Source: Protea cynaroides (lineage: Eukaryota; Streptophyta; Magnoliopsida; Proteales; Proteaceae). Taken from it: a stretch of 64,000 bases of DNA. A program made the translations under genes and the position numbers. Below the pieces are notes generated by a model. That model was given only the letters and a program-made list of their open reading frames with translations, was not told the origin of the DNA and searched no databases. Of the stretch, positions 32,217-44,509 are shown piece by piece. The stretch lies in the NCBI GenBank assembly GCA_028583415.1, contig CM053272.1:73325439-73389438 (forward strand), written 5' to 3'. Position 1 is the first letter of the stretch; every line of letters starts with the position of its first letter.

Positions 32217-33110
32217 TGCCTAATTTTAATGTGGGTAAGGAAGGTATTGATAAGCATTTGCAATGTGTGAGACTTCAGGCCTTGCGCTTGAGTTCTGGGA
32301 TGAGGACTTTCTTTTTTCCTTGGGGAGAACAATTGGAAGGGATATATGTATTGATAGGAACACTTTGAACAAAGCTTTTGGGTGATATGCTAGACTGTAT
32401 GTGGAAATGCAAAATGGGGGTCAAAAACCTAAAGAGGTGATGGTGACTTGTGTTGTTAATGGACAGCAGTTTATATTTAAACAAATGGTCGAATACAAAG
32501 ACCCTAGACTGAGGTGCAAGGTTTGTGGTGTCTTTGGGCATTTGGCAAGTGAATGTAAGGCTCAGGGGGATGATGTTAACACTGGAGAGAGGAGGGATAA
32601 GGAGGAAGTACCAATCATGGTTTACAATCCAATGGCTACAACTTCTCGAACAATAAGACAAGGGGGGATATTGGACGGGGTTTTGGCAGTTGGGCTGATG
32701 TGCTTGATGAAGATGAACCTAAGATGAAGGAAGGGGAATTTGTGGACTCTGAAGTGGCTATACAAGATAATGTGGTTCTTTCAACTATAGCAGGTGTGCA
32801 TCTGGTAGGGGTAAGTGGTGTGTTTAGACTGGTATCTGAGGCCAGATCCGAGAGGGTTTCTCCAATCTATGTGACAAATGAGGTTGGTAAGTAAGGTAAT
32901 TCTAAAGAGAATGAGGTTGTTCATACAGGGAGTTCTTCTCATGTGAATGGCACTACTTTGTCCACCAAACCTGGTAGAGTGGAGCTTGTTTTTAGTGATA
33001 TTGCAATAGCAGATAACAATCTCCAAGATAAGGATGGGTTTACAAAAGTTAAAAAAGCCTTCCAGGTAGACCTCTAAGAAGGGGGAAGAAGAATGCTGAT
33101 CAGGTGAGTG
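32217..33110 (+). pseudogene. LINE ORF1, part after the MULE
   Basis: Continues the frame broken at 22827: VPNFNVGKEG, then (32401-32727) QNGGQKPKEVMVTCVVNGQ, QMVEYKDPRLRCKVCGVFGH and LASECKAQ, a CCHC zinc knuckle (C-x2-C-x4-H-x4-C) that binds nucleic acid. A polar tail with frameshifts follows to about 33100, ending before ORF2. Confidence 0.85.
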
Positions 33111-33162
33111 CTAGTGAAGCACGATTGGCTAGACTGGAGACCTTACATAAAAAAGATTATCC

Positions 33163-36100
33163 ATGAAGGTCTTATTTTGGAATATTAGGGGTGTCTCAAA
33201 TCCAAAATTGAGACAGGCATTGAAGAATTTGTTATGGGAGCATAGTCCTGATGTTCTGGGATTGGTTGAGCCAATGGTAGGTACTGTGAAATGGCTACTT
33301 AATTTTTTTGACAGAAACGGTTATGAGGCCGAGTTAATTAATAATGATAGGCATGGAAAAGTGCCTAATTTATGGGTGTTATGGAAAAAGAATGTCTACA
33401 AGCCTGTGGTGCTTTGTTCTTCATAATAACAAATTTCTATTGAAGTAAAGGTTGAAGGGGTTGTGCATTGGATATCTTTTGTCCATGCAAATAATAGGAG
33501 TTCTATCATAAGAGAATTATGGACTGATTTGGCATTACTAGGTGGTCAGACAGTTTCATGGTTGTTGGTTGGAGATTTTAACTGTTGCAGATTCTCACAA
33601 GAGAAGATGGGGCCAGGTAATTTTTAATTGATGTCTGTAGGAGAGTTTGAAGCTTTTATTGATGCTATCCATCTGGTTGGTCTGCCCACATTTAGTCTGA
33701 AGTTTACCTGGATGAATAATAGAGTATCTGGTCATGTTAAGGCAGTGTTGGATAGGAGCCTGGTGAATGATGAGTGGTGTAATATGTATGAACAACCTTT
33801 CCAGAGAGTTCTCCCTCGTATTGGGTTGGACCATGCCCTGATACTTGTGGGAAGTGCTGTGATTGCAAAGCCTAATATCGCACCTTTTCAAATCCAGAGG
33901 TTCTGGATGGACCATTGCACATTCAAAGGTGTGGTTCAAGAGGAGTGGAACTGTGGACTGCATGGGAATCCATATTTTGTTCTTATGACAAAGTTAAAAA
34001 CCTTGAAACAGATATTGAGAAAATGATCAAAGGAAGTATTCCCAAACATTGATAGATAAGTGATGATGTCTTTAGTGGAATTGGAGGACATACAGGAGAC
34101 TATACAGATGGTGGGCTGCAATGACCTTTTGAAAAATGAGGAGTTTAAAGCTAGGAAGAAACTTGATGAGGCTTCTTGCCTTCATGAAGCACTATGGGTT
34201 GAGAAAAGCAGAGTTAATTGGCTAAAGTGTGGAGACAGAAACTCAAAGTTTTTTCATGCTTTGGCTAAGGGAAGGAGAAATTGAAACCTAATTAGAGTGC
34301 ATAAAAGGGAAGATGGAGTGGTGCTGGAGAATCAAGATGAGATTAAGGCTCATGTATTAGGCTATTATGAAGATTTCCACTGAAGTAAAGCGTCTAGTAT
34401 TCATTCATCAACAATGTCTTGAGGTAATTCGTTCTTTAGTTTCTATGGAAGATAACTGTGTATTGGATTGCATTCCCTCAGATGATGAAATTAAAGCAGC
34501 AGTGTTTGGAATGAATCAAGATAGTTCCCAGGGCCAGATGGCTTATTTGGTAAGTTCTACTGTTGCTGTTGGGATATTGTAGGTAGAGATGTCTGCGCAG
34601 CTGTAAGGTTTTTCTCCATGTCAAGGAAAATACCAAATGCTGTCAATAATAACTATATTACTTTGATACCAAAGAAGGAGGATGCAATGAAGCTGACGGA
34701 GTTTAGACCAATATGTGTTGGGAATTTTGCCTACAGGATTGCCCTAAAAATCCTAGTTAATAGACTAAGTTTAATTGTGGGTAAATTTATATTTACTGAG
34801 CAAGGAGAATTCGTGAAAGGAAGGGGGATTCAAGAGAATGTTGGTTTGGCTTTTGAATTAGTCTCTCTAATGCACAGGAAAACCAAAAAAGGAAATATGG
34901 CCATGAAATATGATGTTCAAAAGGCATATCTTGAATGGAATTTCTTTTTTTATGTTATGAAGAAATTTAGTTTCTCTGATGATGCTTGTTGGAAGGGTTC
35001 AGTCTATGCTACAGTCTGCTAGGCTTTTAGTGATGGTAAATAGAGGCCCAATCGATTTTTTTAGAGCAACTAGGGGCCTTAGGTAGGGGGATCCCCTATC
35101 TCCACTTATGTTCGTACTTACAGAAGAAGTTCTTTGTAGATGGCTGCAACATTTGGTAGAGAAAGGAGATATGGAGCCTGTGTTCAGAGGGAGAGGTGTG
35201 TTATCACATACTCACTTAATGTTTGCTGATGATATTTTTAACTTTATGAAGGCTTCGATCAGATCTTGCAAACAATTGCAGATGTTCTTATCCTGGTATG
35301 AAGAGTATGGTGGTCAGCGAATCAGCCCTGCCAAAAGTAAGGTATTTTTCTCATCTGAGGTAAGTAACAGTAGAAGAAATAGAATTCTCTCAAAATTGGA
35401 ATATTCTGAAGGACATTTTCCAACTACCTATCTGGGGGTGCCCCTTTTTAAATGAAGGATTAGGAAAAACATGTTTAATCCTATCATTGATAGATTCAGG
35501 AAAAATTTGCAGCACGAAAGGGGAGAATACTGTCTTATGCAGGTAGAGTAAAACTAACAAAATCTGTTCTATCAAGCTCGTTTATGCATTCTTTCTGTCT
35601 ATACAAATGGCCTACTGTTCTAATCAAAATGGTAGAGGGATGGATTAGGAATTTTATGTGGATGGGAGATCCAGAAAAAAGGAAAATGGTTGTTGTGAAG
35701 TGGGATATTATGTGTGCTCCAAAATGTGAAGGTGGCCTTGGTTTAAGGCATCTAAATGAGGTAAATGATGCTCTTCTCTATAAGATGGCACTGAAAATAC
35801 GAAATGATAAATCAACCTATGCGAAATTTAAGTTGGGACACTATCTTACCTAAGAAGGATCCATTAGGAAACCCCACTATATAGTTCACCAGTATGGACA
35901 AGTATAAAACGGGTCTAGGATTGGATTTCAAAGCATACCCTCTGGATTGTAGGAGATGGAAATAGCATTAACATACTAGCTTGGTGATTATGCTTTGAAA
36001 GACAAGATGGGATTGAATATGGCAGATTTTGAAGGACTTGACTGTACCCTTTCATGTTTTATAGTGGATGGAAAATGGAAGTGGCCAGAGGTTTTGCCTC

Positions 36101-37000
36101 CCTGCCTAAAGTTTTATTTTAACTTGGCATGTCAGATCCTACTAGTTCATGGAAGTAGAGAATCAATGTGGATGGGGAATTCTGGAATTTTCTCTATCAA
36201 GGCAGCCTGGAATTTGCTTCGTAAAACACACCAGCAATAGGATTGGTCCAAAAGAGTTTGGAGCAACTCTATGACACCAAGAGTGTCATGGCTTGGATGG
36301 AGGTGGTGTTTGAGGAACCTTGCAACTGATGACAGTGTAATGAAGAGAGGAATTTGTATGGTGTCTCGTTGTACATTGTGCCAGAAAGATGTAGAAACCT
36401 TTGATCACCTTTTCTACAGGTGCAATTTTGCTAAACAGCTTTGAAGATCGATGGGTTTTATTTTTGGAATGAATATTCTGGATTTTGACACTTGTGAGAT
36501 GTTACAAACATGGTGGAAATGGAAAGAAAATACTGCTCCTTTTCTACATATATGGAGGTGGAGGGGGAGTTTGTTTGTGGTGCTATTCCATATTTGGGAA
36601 GGAAGAAATAACTTTTGATATAGGGAAAAGAGATACACAACTGATACTCTCGCTCTCATGATCAGGAGAGGTGTCGTGATCTCTCAGTTAGAGAGCCATT
36701 TGTGGTCTAGTCGGTTGATGATTTACGAGTTGCAAGGTTACTCAGTGTTAAAGAAGAAAAAACCGACGAAAGTACAAAAGGTATTCTGGAAGCCTCCTCC
36801 ACCAACCTGGTGTAAAGTGAATACAGATGGGTGCAGCTTGGGTAATCTAGGTATGGCAGCTGCGGGTGGGACTATACGCACATCTGATGGATAGGTGAGA
36901 TTGGCTTTCGCAGAATTTATTGCATTGCAACTAATTTTGAAGCAAAAATTCGAGGTGTGCTGCGAGGACTCCAAGTAGCAAAAAAAATTAGGCTATTTCA
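33163..37000 (+). pseudogene. LINE ORF2: endonuclease, RT, RNase H
   Basis: Starts MKVLFWNIRGVSNPKLRQAL at 33163 (APE-type endonuclease: Asn of WNIRG, Glu of LVEPM), GDFNCC near 33571, FTWMNNRVSGHVKAVLDRSL and the GLDHALI end near 33830. RT: NNNYITLIPKKEDAMKLTEF (34640), RPICVGNF, KYDVQKAYLEW (34905), GDPLSPL-like near 35090, catalytic FADD at 35222-35233 and TTYLGVPL near 35430. Zinc-knuckle-like and C-terminal regions follow. RNase H begins TWCKVNTDGCSLGN near 36810. At least a dozen stops or frame changes, so inactive. Ends about 37000. Confidence 0.9.
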
Positions 37001-37352
37001 GTCATTCAAAGTAGGAAAGTCCCTTGGTACTGCCTTCAGGAATGGCGATTACTTTCTTATGCATTTGGTGCATGCTAGGTCCGATATACTCATAGCTTCA
37101 GATAATCAAATACAGTATCGAACAAGCTACCAAAAAAGGCAATCTTAAAGTTAGCTGTTTTGCCCAGATTTTGTAGCTAGGCCTGTGTGGATGCTTTACA
37201 CATGCCTCGATTTAGATTCTTGTAATCTTCTTGGCCTGGGGTGGCCCCTACTAATGGCAATGCCAAGGGTGAGGGTTATACACCTTATTAAGGCTTCTTT
37301 TGTATTATTTATTTTTCTTTAATATAATATATTTGGGCTTCTAGCAAAAAAA

Positions 37353-40300
37353 TATTGCCACGATTATTCTAGTCGCCGCAAATGTTCTGTCTTGTTCTTA
37401 CTTTCCTTTTTTTCTTTCTTTTATTATTTTCTTTTCAAAAATTGACAATTAACAGCATTTCAACCATAACGCCTAAAAAAAAAAGTTTTATTGTAGTGTT
37501 AATCTAAAAACGCCGCAAATGATCTATCTTTTTCTTTCTTTCTTATATTTTTTTAACTTTCCTTTTTACTTTTTTCCTTATTTTTCTTCTTCCTTTACTA
37601 TCTTTTCGAAAAATTGACATTTAAAAGTGTTTCAATCAAAACATCTCAAAAAATATTAAATTATTGCAGTATTTATTTTAAAACCGTGAATGTTTTATCT
37701 TCTTATTTATTTCCTTTCTTTTTCAACCATCCTATAATTTATTTAATTTTCTTAAAATTTACTTTTAACGGTGTTCGAACAAAAACGCCGCAAAAAAATG
37801 ACTTCCTGCAAACACTGCAAATGTTCTTTCTTCTTTTACCTTCCATTTTTTTTTCTTTCTTTCCTTTTTAACTTTCATTCTTTTCTCTATCTCCTTATGT
37901 TCTTTCAAAAAAATTAACATTTAACAATGTTTCCATAAAAATGCCACAAAAAGCGTGACTTATTTTAAACGCCACAAAATTGTTTTTTTTTTTCGTTCCA
38001 TTTATTTTCTTCCTACCTTTTTTTCTTTCCTTAATTTATTTCTATCTTTATTTTCTTTTCATAAAGTTAATCTTTTACAGCGTTTCAACCCAAATGCCGC
38101 AAAAAACTTGACTTAGTGCAACATTTATTTTAGAACACCGTAAATGTTCTATATTCCTTTTTCTTTCCTTTCTTTTCTTCTTTCTCCTTCTTTCTTTTCT
38201 TTCTCTCGTTATCTTCTTTTCAAAAAAATAACATTTAACGACGATTTAGTCGAAACGCCACAAAAAACATGACTTATGTGGCCTTAAATTTTAAACACCG
38301 TAAATGTTTTATCTTCTTCTTTCTTTCCTTTCTTTTTTTCTTCCATCCTATTATTTATTTTCTTTCGTAAAATTTACGTTTAAACACGTTTCATCCAAAA
38401 TGTCGTAAAATACATTACATACTGCAGTTTTTAATTAAAATGCCACAAATGTTCCATCTTCTTTTATCTTCCCTTTCTTTTTCATACATCCTTGTCTTTC
38501 GTTCCTTTTTTTCTTTCTTTGATTATCTTCTTTTCAAAAAATTGTCATTAATGATGTTTCCGCCAAAGCTTCGTAAAAATTTAGACTTATTTTAAACACT
38601 GCAAATGTTCGATTTTTTTTGTTCCCTTCATTTTCTTCTTTTCTTTTCTTTCTTACCTTATTTTATTTATTTCTTTATTTTTTAGCAAAAAATTCATTTT
38701 AAACGAGGTTTCAATAAATGCCACAAAGAAAAAAATGACTTACTGCAAAGTTTATTTCAAAACACGTAAATATTTTATCTTATTTTTTCTTTCCATTCTT
38801 CTTCTTCTTTCTCTTTCTTTCTTTCCTTCTTTTCTCTTGTTATCTTCTTTTCAAAAATTTGACATTTAACATCATTTCAACCGAAACACCGCAAAAAACA
38901 TGACTTCTGCGACCTTAAATTTAAAATGCTACAAATGTTTTATCTTCTTCTTTCTTTCCTTTCCTTTCTTTTTCTTTCTTTCTTTATTTTCATTTAAAAA
39001 ATAATAATATTTAATGGTGTTTCAACCAAAATGGCAGGAAAAAATGACCTATTCTAAACGCTACAAATATTTTATTTTTTCTTTCCTTGTTTTCTTTATG
39101 TCTTTATTTTCATTTCGAGAAAATTGACTTTTAAAGGTGTTTCGTTATAGATGTTGCAAAAAAGCATGACTTTTTACAGTGTATTTAAAAGAACACAAAT
39201 GTTCTATCTTCTTCATTCTTTCCTTTATTTATCCTCCTTACTTTTTTTTCTTCCATTCTTTTCTTTTCAAAAATTGACATTTAATAGCGTTTCAAGCAAA
39301 CCGCCACAAAAAAAGACTTATTGCACCCTTTATTTTAAAACGTCGCAAATGATCAATTTTTCTTTCTTCCCATTCTTTTTCTACCTTTCTTTTCTTTCTT
39401 TCCTTATTTTGTTTCTTTTTTTTAGTATCCTTTCAAAAAATTGATATTTAAACGACGTTTACAAAAAACACCGTATAAAACATGACTTCTTGCGGCATTT
39501 AATTTAAAACGCCATAAATGTTTTATTTTTTTCTCTCATTCCTTTCCTTTTTTTTCCTTCCTTTTATTTCTTCTTTATTTTCTTTATTAATTTTAGGAAA
39601 ATTGACTTTTAATTTCGTTTTAACACAAACACTGCAAAAAATAAAACTTATTGTGGCATTCATTTTAAAACATCAGAAATATAATATCTTCTTATTTTTC
39701 CTTTCATTTTCTTCTTTCTTTTTCTTTTTGTGTATTATCTTTTTGGAAAATCAACATTTGACGTCATTTCCTCCAAAACATTGCAGTAAACTTGAGTTAT
39801 TGCCACAATTATTCTAGACGTCTCAAATATTCTGTCTTGTTCTTTCTTTCCTTTTATTTTCATTCTTTTAATATTTTCTTTTTGAAACTTGACATTTAAA
39901 TGCATTTTAACCATAACACCTAAAAAAGAGTCTTATTGCGGCATTAATTTAAAAATGCTGCAAATGATCTATCTTTTTCTTTCTTTCCTATATTTTTCTA
40001 ACTTTCTTTTTTAGTTTTTTCCTTATTTTTCTACTTTTTTTATTGTCTTTTCAAAAAATTGACATTTAAAGGAGTTTCAATCAAAACGTCTTAAAAAAAT
40101 GAATTATTGTGGTATTTATTTTAAAATATCATAAATGTTCTATCTTCTTATTTCTTTTCTTTCTTTTTCTTCCATCCTTTAATTTATTTTATTTTCCTAA
40201 AATTTACTTTTAACAACATTCCAACCAAAACGCAGTAAAAAAACATAACTTACTGTAGTGTTTATTTAAAAGATCGTAAATATTCTGTCTTCTTTTACCT

Positions 40301-41280
40301 TCCATTTCTTTTTCTTCCTTCCATTTTTAACTTTCCTTCTTTTCTATCTCTCCTTATCTTTTTTCCGAAAAATTAACATTTAATGACGTTTCTACTAAAA
40401 TGCCACAAAAAGCATGACTTATTTTAAACGCCACAAATATTTTATTTTTTTCGTTCCATTCATTCTCCTCCTACATTTTTTTCTATCCTTATTTTATCTC
40501 TATCTTTATTTTCTTTTCATAAAATTAATTTTTAATGGCATTTCAACCCAAACGCCACGAAAAACATCACTTACTGCAACATTTATTTTAAAACACCATC
40601 AATTTTCTATATTCTTTTTAGTTTCCTTTCTTTTCTTCTTTCTCCTTCTTTCTTTCTTTCTCTCGTTATCTTCTTTTTGAAAAATTAACATTTAATAACG
40701 TTTTAGTCAAAACGTTGCAAAACACATGACTTATGTGGCCTTAAATTTAAAACACCGTAAATGTTTTATCTTCTTCTTTCTTTCCTTTCTTTTTTCTTCC
40801 ATCCTTTCATTTATTTTCTTTTTGTAAAATTTACTTTTAACGATGTTTCAACCAAAACGCCATAAAAAAACATTACTTACTGCAGCGTTTATTTAAAATG
40901 CCACAAATTTCTATCTTCTTTTTTTTATCTTCCCTTTCTTTTTCATACATGCTTCTCTTTCTTTCCTTCTTTTCTTTCTCTGATTATTTTCTTTTCAAAA
41001 AATTATCATTAATGACGATTCCCCCAAATCTTTGTAAAAATCAAGACTTATTTTAAACGCCGTAAATGTTTTATTTTTTTCATTCCATTAATTTTCTTCC
41101 TTCCTTTTATCTCTTTCTTTATTTTATTTATTTCTTCATTTTCTCTTTGAAAGATTCATTTTTAATGAGGTTTCAACAAATGCCATAAAAAAAGACTTAC
41201 TGCAGCGTTTATTTTAAAACACCGTAAATGTTCTAGCTTCTTTTTTCTTTCCATTCTTCTTTTTTTTTTTTCTCTTTCTT

Positions 41281-41282
<2 letters not shown>
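37353..41282. repeat. Pyrimidine-rich satellite array, second part
   Basis: Continues the array interrupted by the LINE; 37353-37366 is the right target duplication. About 24 monomer intervals lie between 37443 and 41155, mean 155 bp. Blocks repeat at a distance of ~2.45 kb (for example 38228-38370 with 40680-40830), showing a higher-order unit of about 16 monomers. GCGGCG/CGCCGC cores form short inverted pairs in many monomers. Frames at 37614, 39151, 39518 and 40414 are chance frames in pyrimidine-rich sequence. Confidence 0.9.
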
Positions 41283-41314
<32 letters not shown>

Positions 41315-41745
41315 ATTAATCCAAAATAATTTTATTAAGTCTTAAATGTAAATATGACAAAGTATAGAAAAGAATCCTTTAATAGGTGTTAAACCCCCAC
41401 CTTCGACAAGGCCATCAGCAAGGGCCACCCAAGGATCATTACAACTACTGAAAACAATATCTAGGCCTATGGAAACCATCCCACACAGCCTCTCTCGCCA
41501 TAAAATCTGGACAGTAAGACCATTCCTCAACGGAATTCTCATGTGCTCCTTTCCTTGCAAGCAGATCAGCTACTATATTTTTCCCTGTAGCAATGAGTTA
41601 ATTTGAGCCAATAATCTCTCAATGAACTAGTAACTTTTTGCCATGACTGGATAAGCTCCCATGGAATAGCCTGAGATCTCAAAGCAATTATGGCCGAACT
41701 ACAATCTGACTCTAGCCAAAATATTATGGTACCCAAGATTCACTG
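41283..41745 (-). mobile_element. LINE 3' end, minus strand, with poly-A tail
   Basis: On the plus strand: a run of about 29 T (41283-41311), then 3' UTR, then, in the minus-strand frame, the second half of RNase H: NLGYHNIWLESDC-like (catalytic Asp), WELIQSWQ and NIVADLLARKGAH (Asp). It is cut at 41745 by LTR A. The frame continues exactly where the fragment at 16707 stops. Same LINE family as the other two. Confidence 0.85.
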
Positions 41746-43975
41746 TGTCACACCCCAATTCTGGATGAACCAAAAGTGTGATGAACCATCATACGAACCA
41801 AAGGTTCAAGTCCGGATCACATTGACTGTGCCAACCATCAAATCATACACTTCACATAATCAGAGTTAATAAATAAATAGTAAAAATTATATTAATAATG
41901 AACTGAGAGTCTACCATGAAAAATAATAAATAACCAACTATCTACAGTATACCAAAACATAAAATAACAAATTATGACAAATCCCATAAGTCAAATACGA
42001 AAACGAAACCCTAAGCGTGAACACTGTGAAAACACTTGCATGATAAGTTATGCTCATTCTCTACAACATGTACATCCACAGCTGTCATGTGTCCTTATGT
42101 TAGAGTATTGATATAATCTTCAACGGTAACACCTGCATCATTAAAAACTAAAAGAATAGCTTACGTGAGGGTTAGTTCTCCAACATAATCTTAGTGAGAA
42201 ACAAAACAATGCAACAAACATATGCATGATGTCAAATTCATATCTTTGGGTCTGGTATAAGTTTATAATGTGCTATGGTAAGGATAAGTGGCCACTACAC
42301 CTCCATGCAATGAGAGTGTGAGCACGCCCAATGGATCATACACCGCTGTGCCCCACAACACCTACTATAAGATAGAAATAGAGCTGGAGCCTAACAGATC
42401 ACACACCGTCAGCACTCCCCCTGATACTCTACCCCATACCAATATGTATGCCCCTACTAGAGAGGGCTTGCAAACTAGGTTTGTGACTAATCAATCTTAG
42501 ATGTCATAAAAGATGTATCCAAGGCCTTATCCTAGAATCCTTTAATATGCCCACAGAGATAGAACTAGAGTTCGCTGGCTAGACTAGGACCCACACTGCA
42601 ATCACTTCCATTGATACTCTGTGACATACTAAGTCTGCTAAGGTAACAACGATATGATGATGTCAATGTGATAAATGGTTTGATGCTCTAACCTCTCCCC
42701 ATTTAACAAATCAACCATACACATACACATGCCTAACCCTATCATCATTATTACATAAGGAAATAATAAAAGCATGAACAATAAAAGTAACTATTGGATG
42801 ACATATTGTATGCACAAACAACAGAACATGGCAACATGCAATAGAACAAAATAAAGCAATGTAATGCAAAAACGTTTGTTATTAGCAATTAGTTTAGGTC
42901 TTGTCCCTCACCTATGAGTGATGTTTGTTCCACTTCCAAGTCTTGTAAATTATCTTGAGCTAGTGAAAAGCCTAAACAATTAATATAATTAAATTAGGAT
43001 TCTATGCTGTCAAGTTATTGTACTCTGTTTCATTGTCAGGTTTCCTATATATGTCCTCCGGACACTGTCCAATCCAGTCATTGTTCTTGTATTGGTCGTT
43101 CAATGAGTCCATCGGACAAAATCCTGTAGACTTCCTTAGTCATCGATCACCTCAATGGTCTTCTATATAGTCGATCGGTCAAGCTACAGGACAACTCCAA
43201 TGTCATACTCTAGGTTTGTCTTTCAGTTTGAATTCCTTCTGAGTTGATTCTTTGATTCAACAATGGGATTCATCCTAAGGTCATTCTATGGCCATTATAC
43301 ATCATTTAACTCATTCCATCCAACCCTAACCATTGTAATGTTATTACGAATTTATATTCGAGATATTAGAATCAAAGCATGGGATTCATTCGATTTCCCT
43401 TACAATATGATCTCCAAACAAAAGCCTACTATAACCTAACCTTCTATAGGGACAAGGTACTTACTGTGGATCCTTATTGCCATAGGTTATTGAAGTTCCA
43501 AGGGTAATTCCTCCTTTTACAAAATCTTTTCTCCTTTTGTACAGCTCTTTCTCCTTTCTTCAAACTTCCATCCTCTCTAAGCCTTCTTTTCCTTCTCCTC
43601 TACTCTTTCTCTAAATTTTAAGGTTTAGGAATGAGCAAAAAGTGTAAGAGAAGGTAGACGGATATCCTTTATATAGAGAGAAAGTCTCCATATAGAGTCC
43701 TCTATAATTTATGAGAGTAACCTATCTAAATTAGGAAGCCTTCCTAAACACAGTGTCTAATTATGGGCTTGACTGGTCGACTCACCGGTCACAGAATATG
43801 AAGATCGAATAACCTAAAACTCTCTATCAGACAACCTATGAATGACTGGTTTCTCTTACCTGGCTTGGTGATTTGGCATCATCTGGCTGGTTCATCCGAC
43901 CGAGTTATGATGGGAAAACCTAGCACAACACGAGAACTTAATGTTAGACCAGATTCGTAGAGTGCTAGTAATACA
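41746..43975 (-). repeat. 3' LTR of Tekay element A
   Basis: 2,230 bp, starting TGTCACACCCCAATTC and ending AATACA (decayed from CTTACA). Similar along its length to the LTRs at 44510-46781 and 55113-57475 (inverted), and closest to 15955-16706. ORFs such as 42288-42500 are noise. Confidence 0.88.
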
Positions 43976-44060
43976 ACTCCACCACCCTTAAAAGAAATTT
44001 TGTCCTTAAAATTTACATGTATGGATATACTCCCCCCCAAAAGAAATTTTGTCCTTGAAA
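43976..44060 (-). other. Duplicated polypurine tract, element A
   Basis: On the minus strand, TTTTAAGGGTGGTGGAGT lies directly against the LTR, and a second tract (CTTTTGGGGGGGAGTAT) lies about 45 bases upstream, each preceded by a GACAAAATTTCTTTT-like block. The same doubling exists at 63120-63208 in element C. Confidence 0.75.
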
Positions 44061-44509
44061 TTTGGATGTACCTTTGAGTCAAATAGGTGAGGGTATTTCT
44101 TTTGCATGTCGTCTTCTTCCTCCTAGGTAACCACTTCCATATTTTGGCTTCTCCATGTCACTTTAACATAATAGATATCTTGATTCTAGAGATGTTGTAC
44201 CTTTCAACTAGTGATCCTGTCCGACACCACTTCAAAAGTCAAGTCTTGTATCAAATCTAGTAGATCCATAGTCAAAACATAGCCTAGATCTTTGATGTAT
44301 TTCTCAATAAGGAAACATAGAATACAATATGTGCTCCAGACATAGACAACAGTAGCGGGAGTTGATATGCCACTTTCCACTTCTTGCCAAGATCTCATAA
44401 GGTCTAACGTATCTGGGACACAATTTATTCTCGAACCGATACAAATCTTGCATAGGTGATATCTTCAGGAATACTTTATCACCTAAGGTGAACTCAAGGT
44501 CTCAGCATC

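Larger units (their letters stand above)
20987..37352 (+). mobile_element. Full-length L1-type LINE, carrying a MULE
   Basis: Plus-strand LINE of about 7.0 kb without its insert. It is flanked by 14 bp target duplications: 20973-20986 (TATTGCCCCGATTA) and 37353-37366 (TATTGCCACGATTA). It has ORF1 (split by the MULE), ORF2 with endonuclease, RT and RNase H, a 3' UTR (37001-37340) and a short A-rich tail. The 5' UTR is about 20987-21380. Many frameshifts, so inactive. It is inserted in satellite; the uninterrupted target sequence can be seen at 39800-39815. Confidence 0.9.

Noticed and set aside
37614..40680. Open frames of 85-99 codons in the satellite
   Set aside because: They are made of Phe/Leu/Ser/Pro from TTC/CTT tracts, are not conserved between monomers or between the two higher-order copies, and lie in repeat DNA.
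19401..41282. Regularly spaced repeats as a possible CRISPR-like array
   Set aside because: Repeats are ~155 bp, degenerate, adjacent without unique spacers, and the context is a plant genome.
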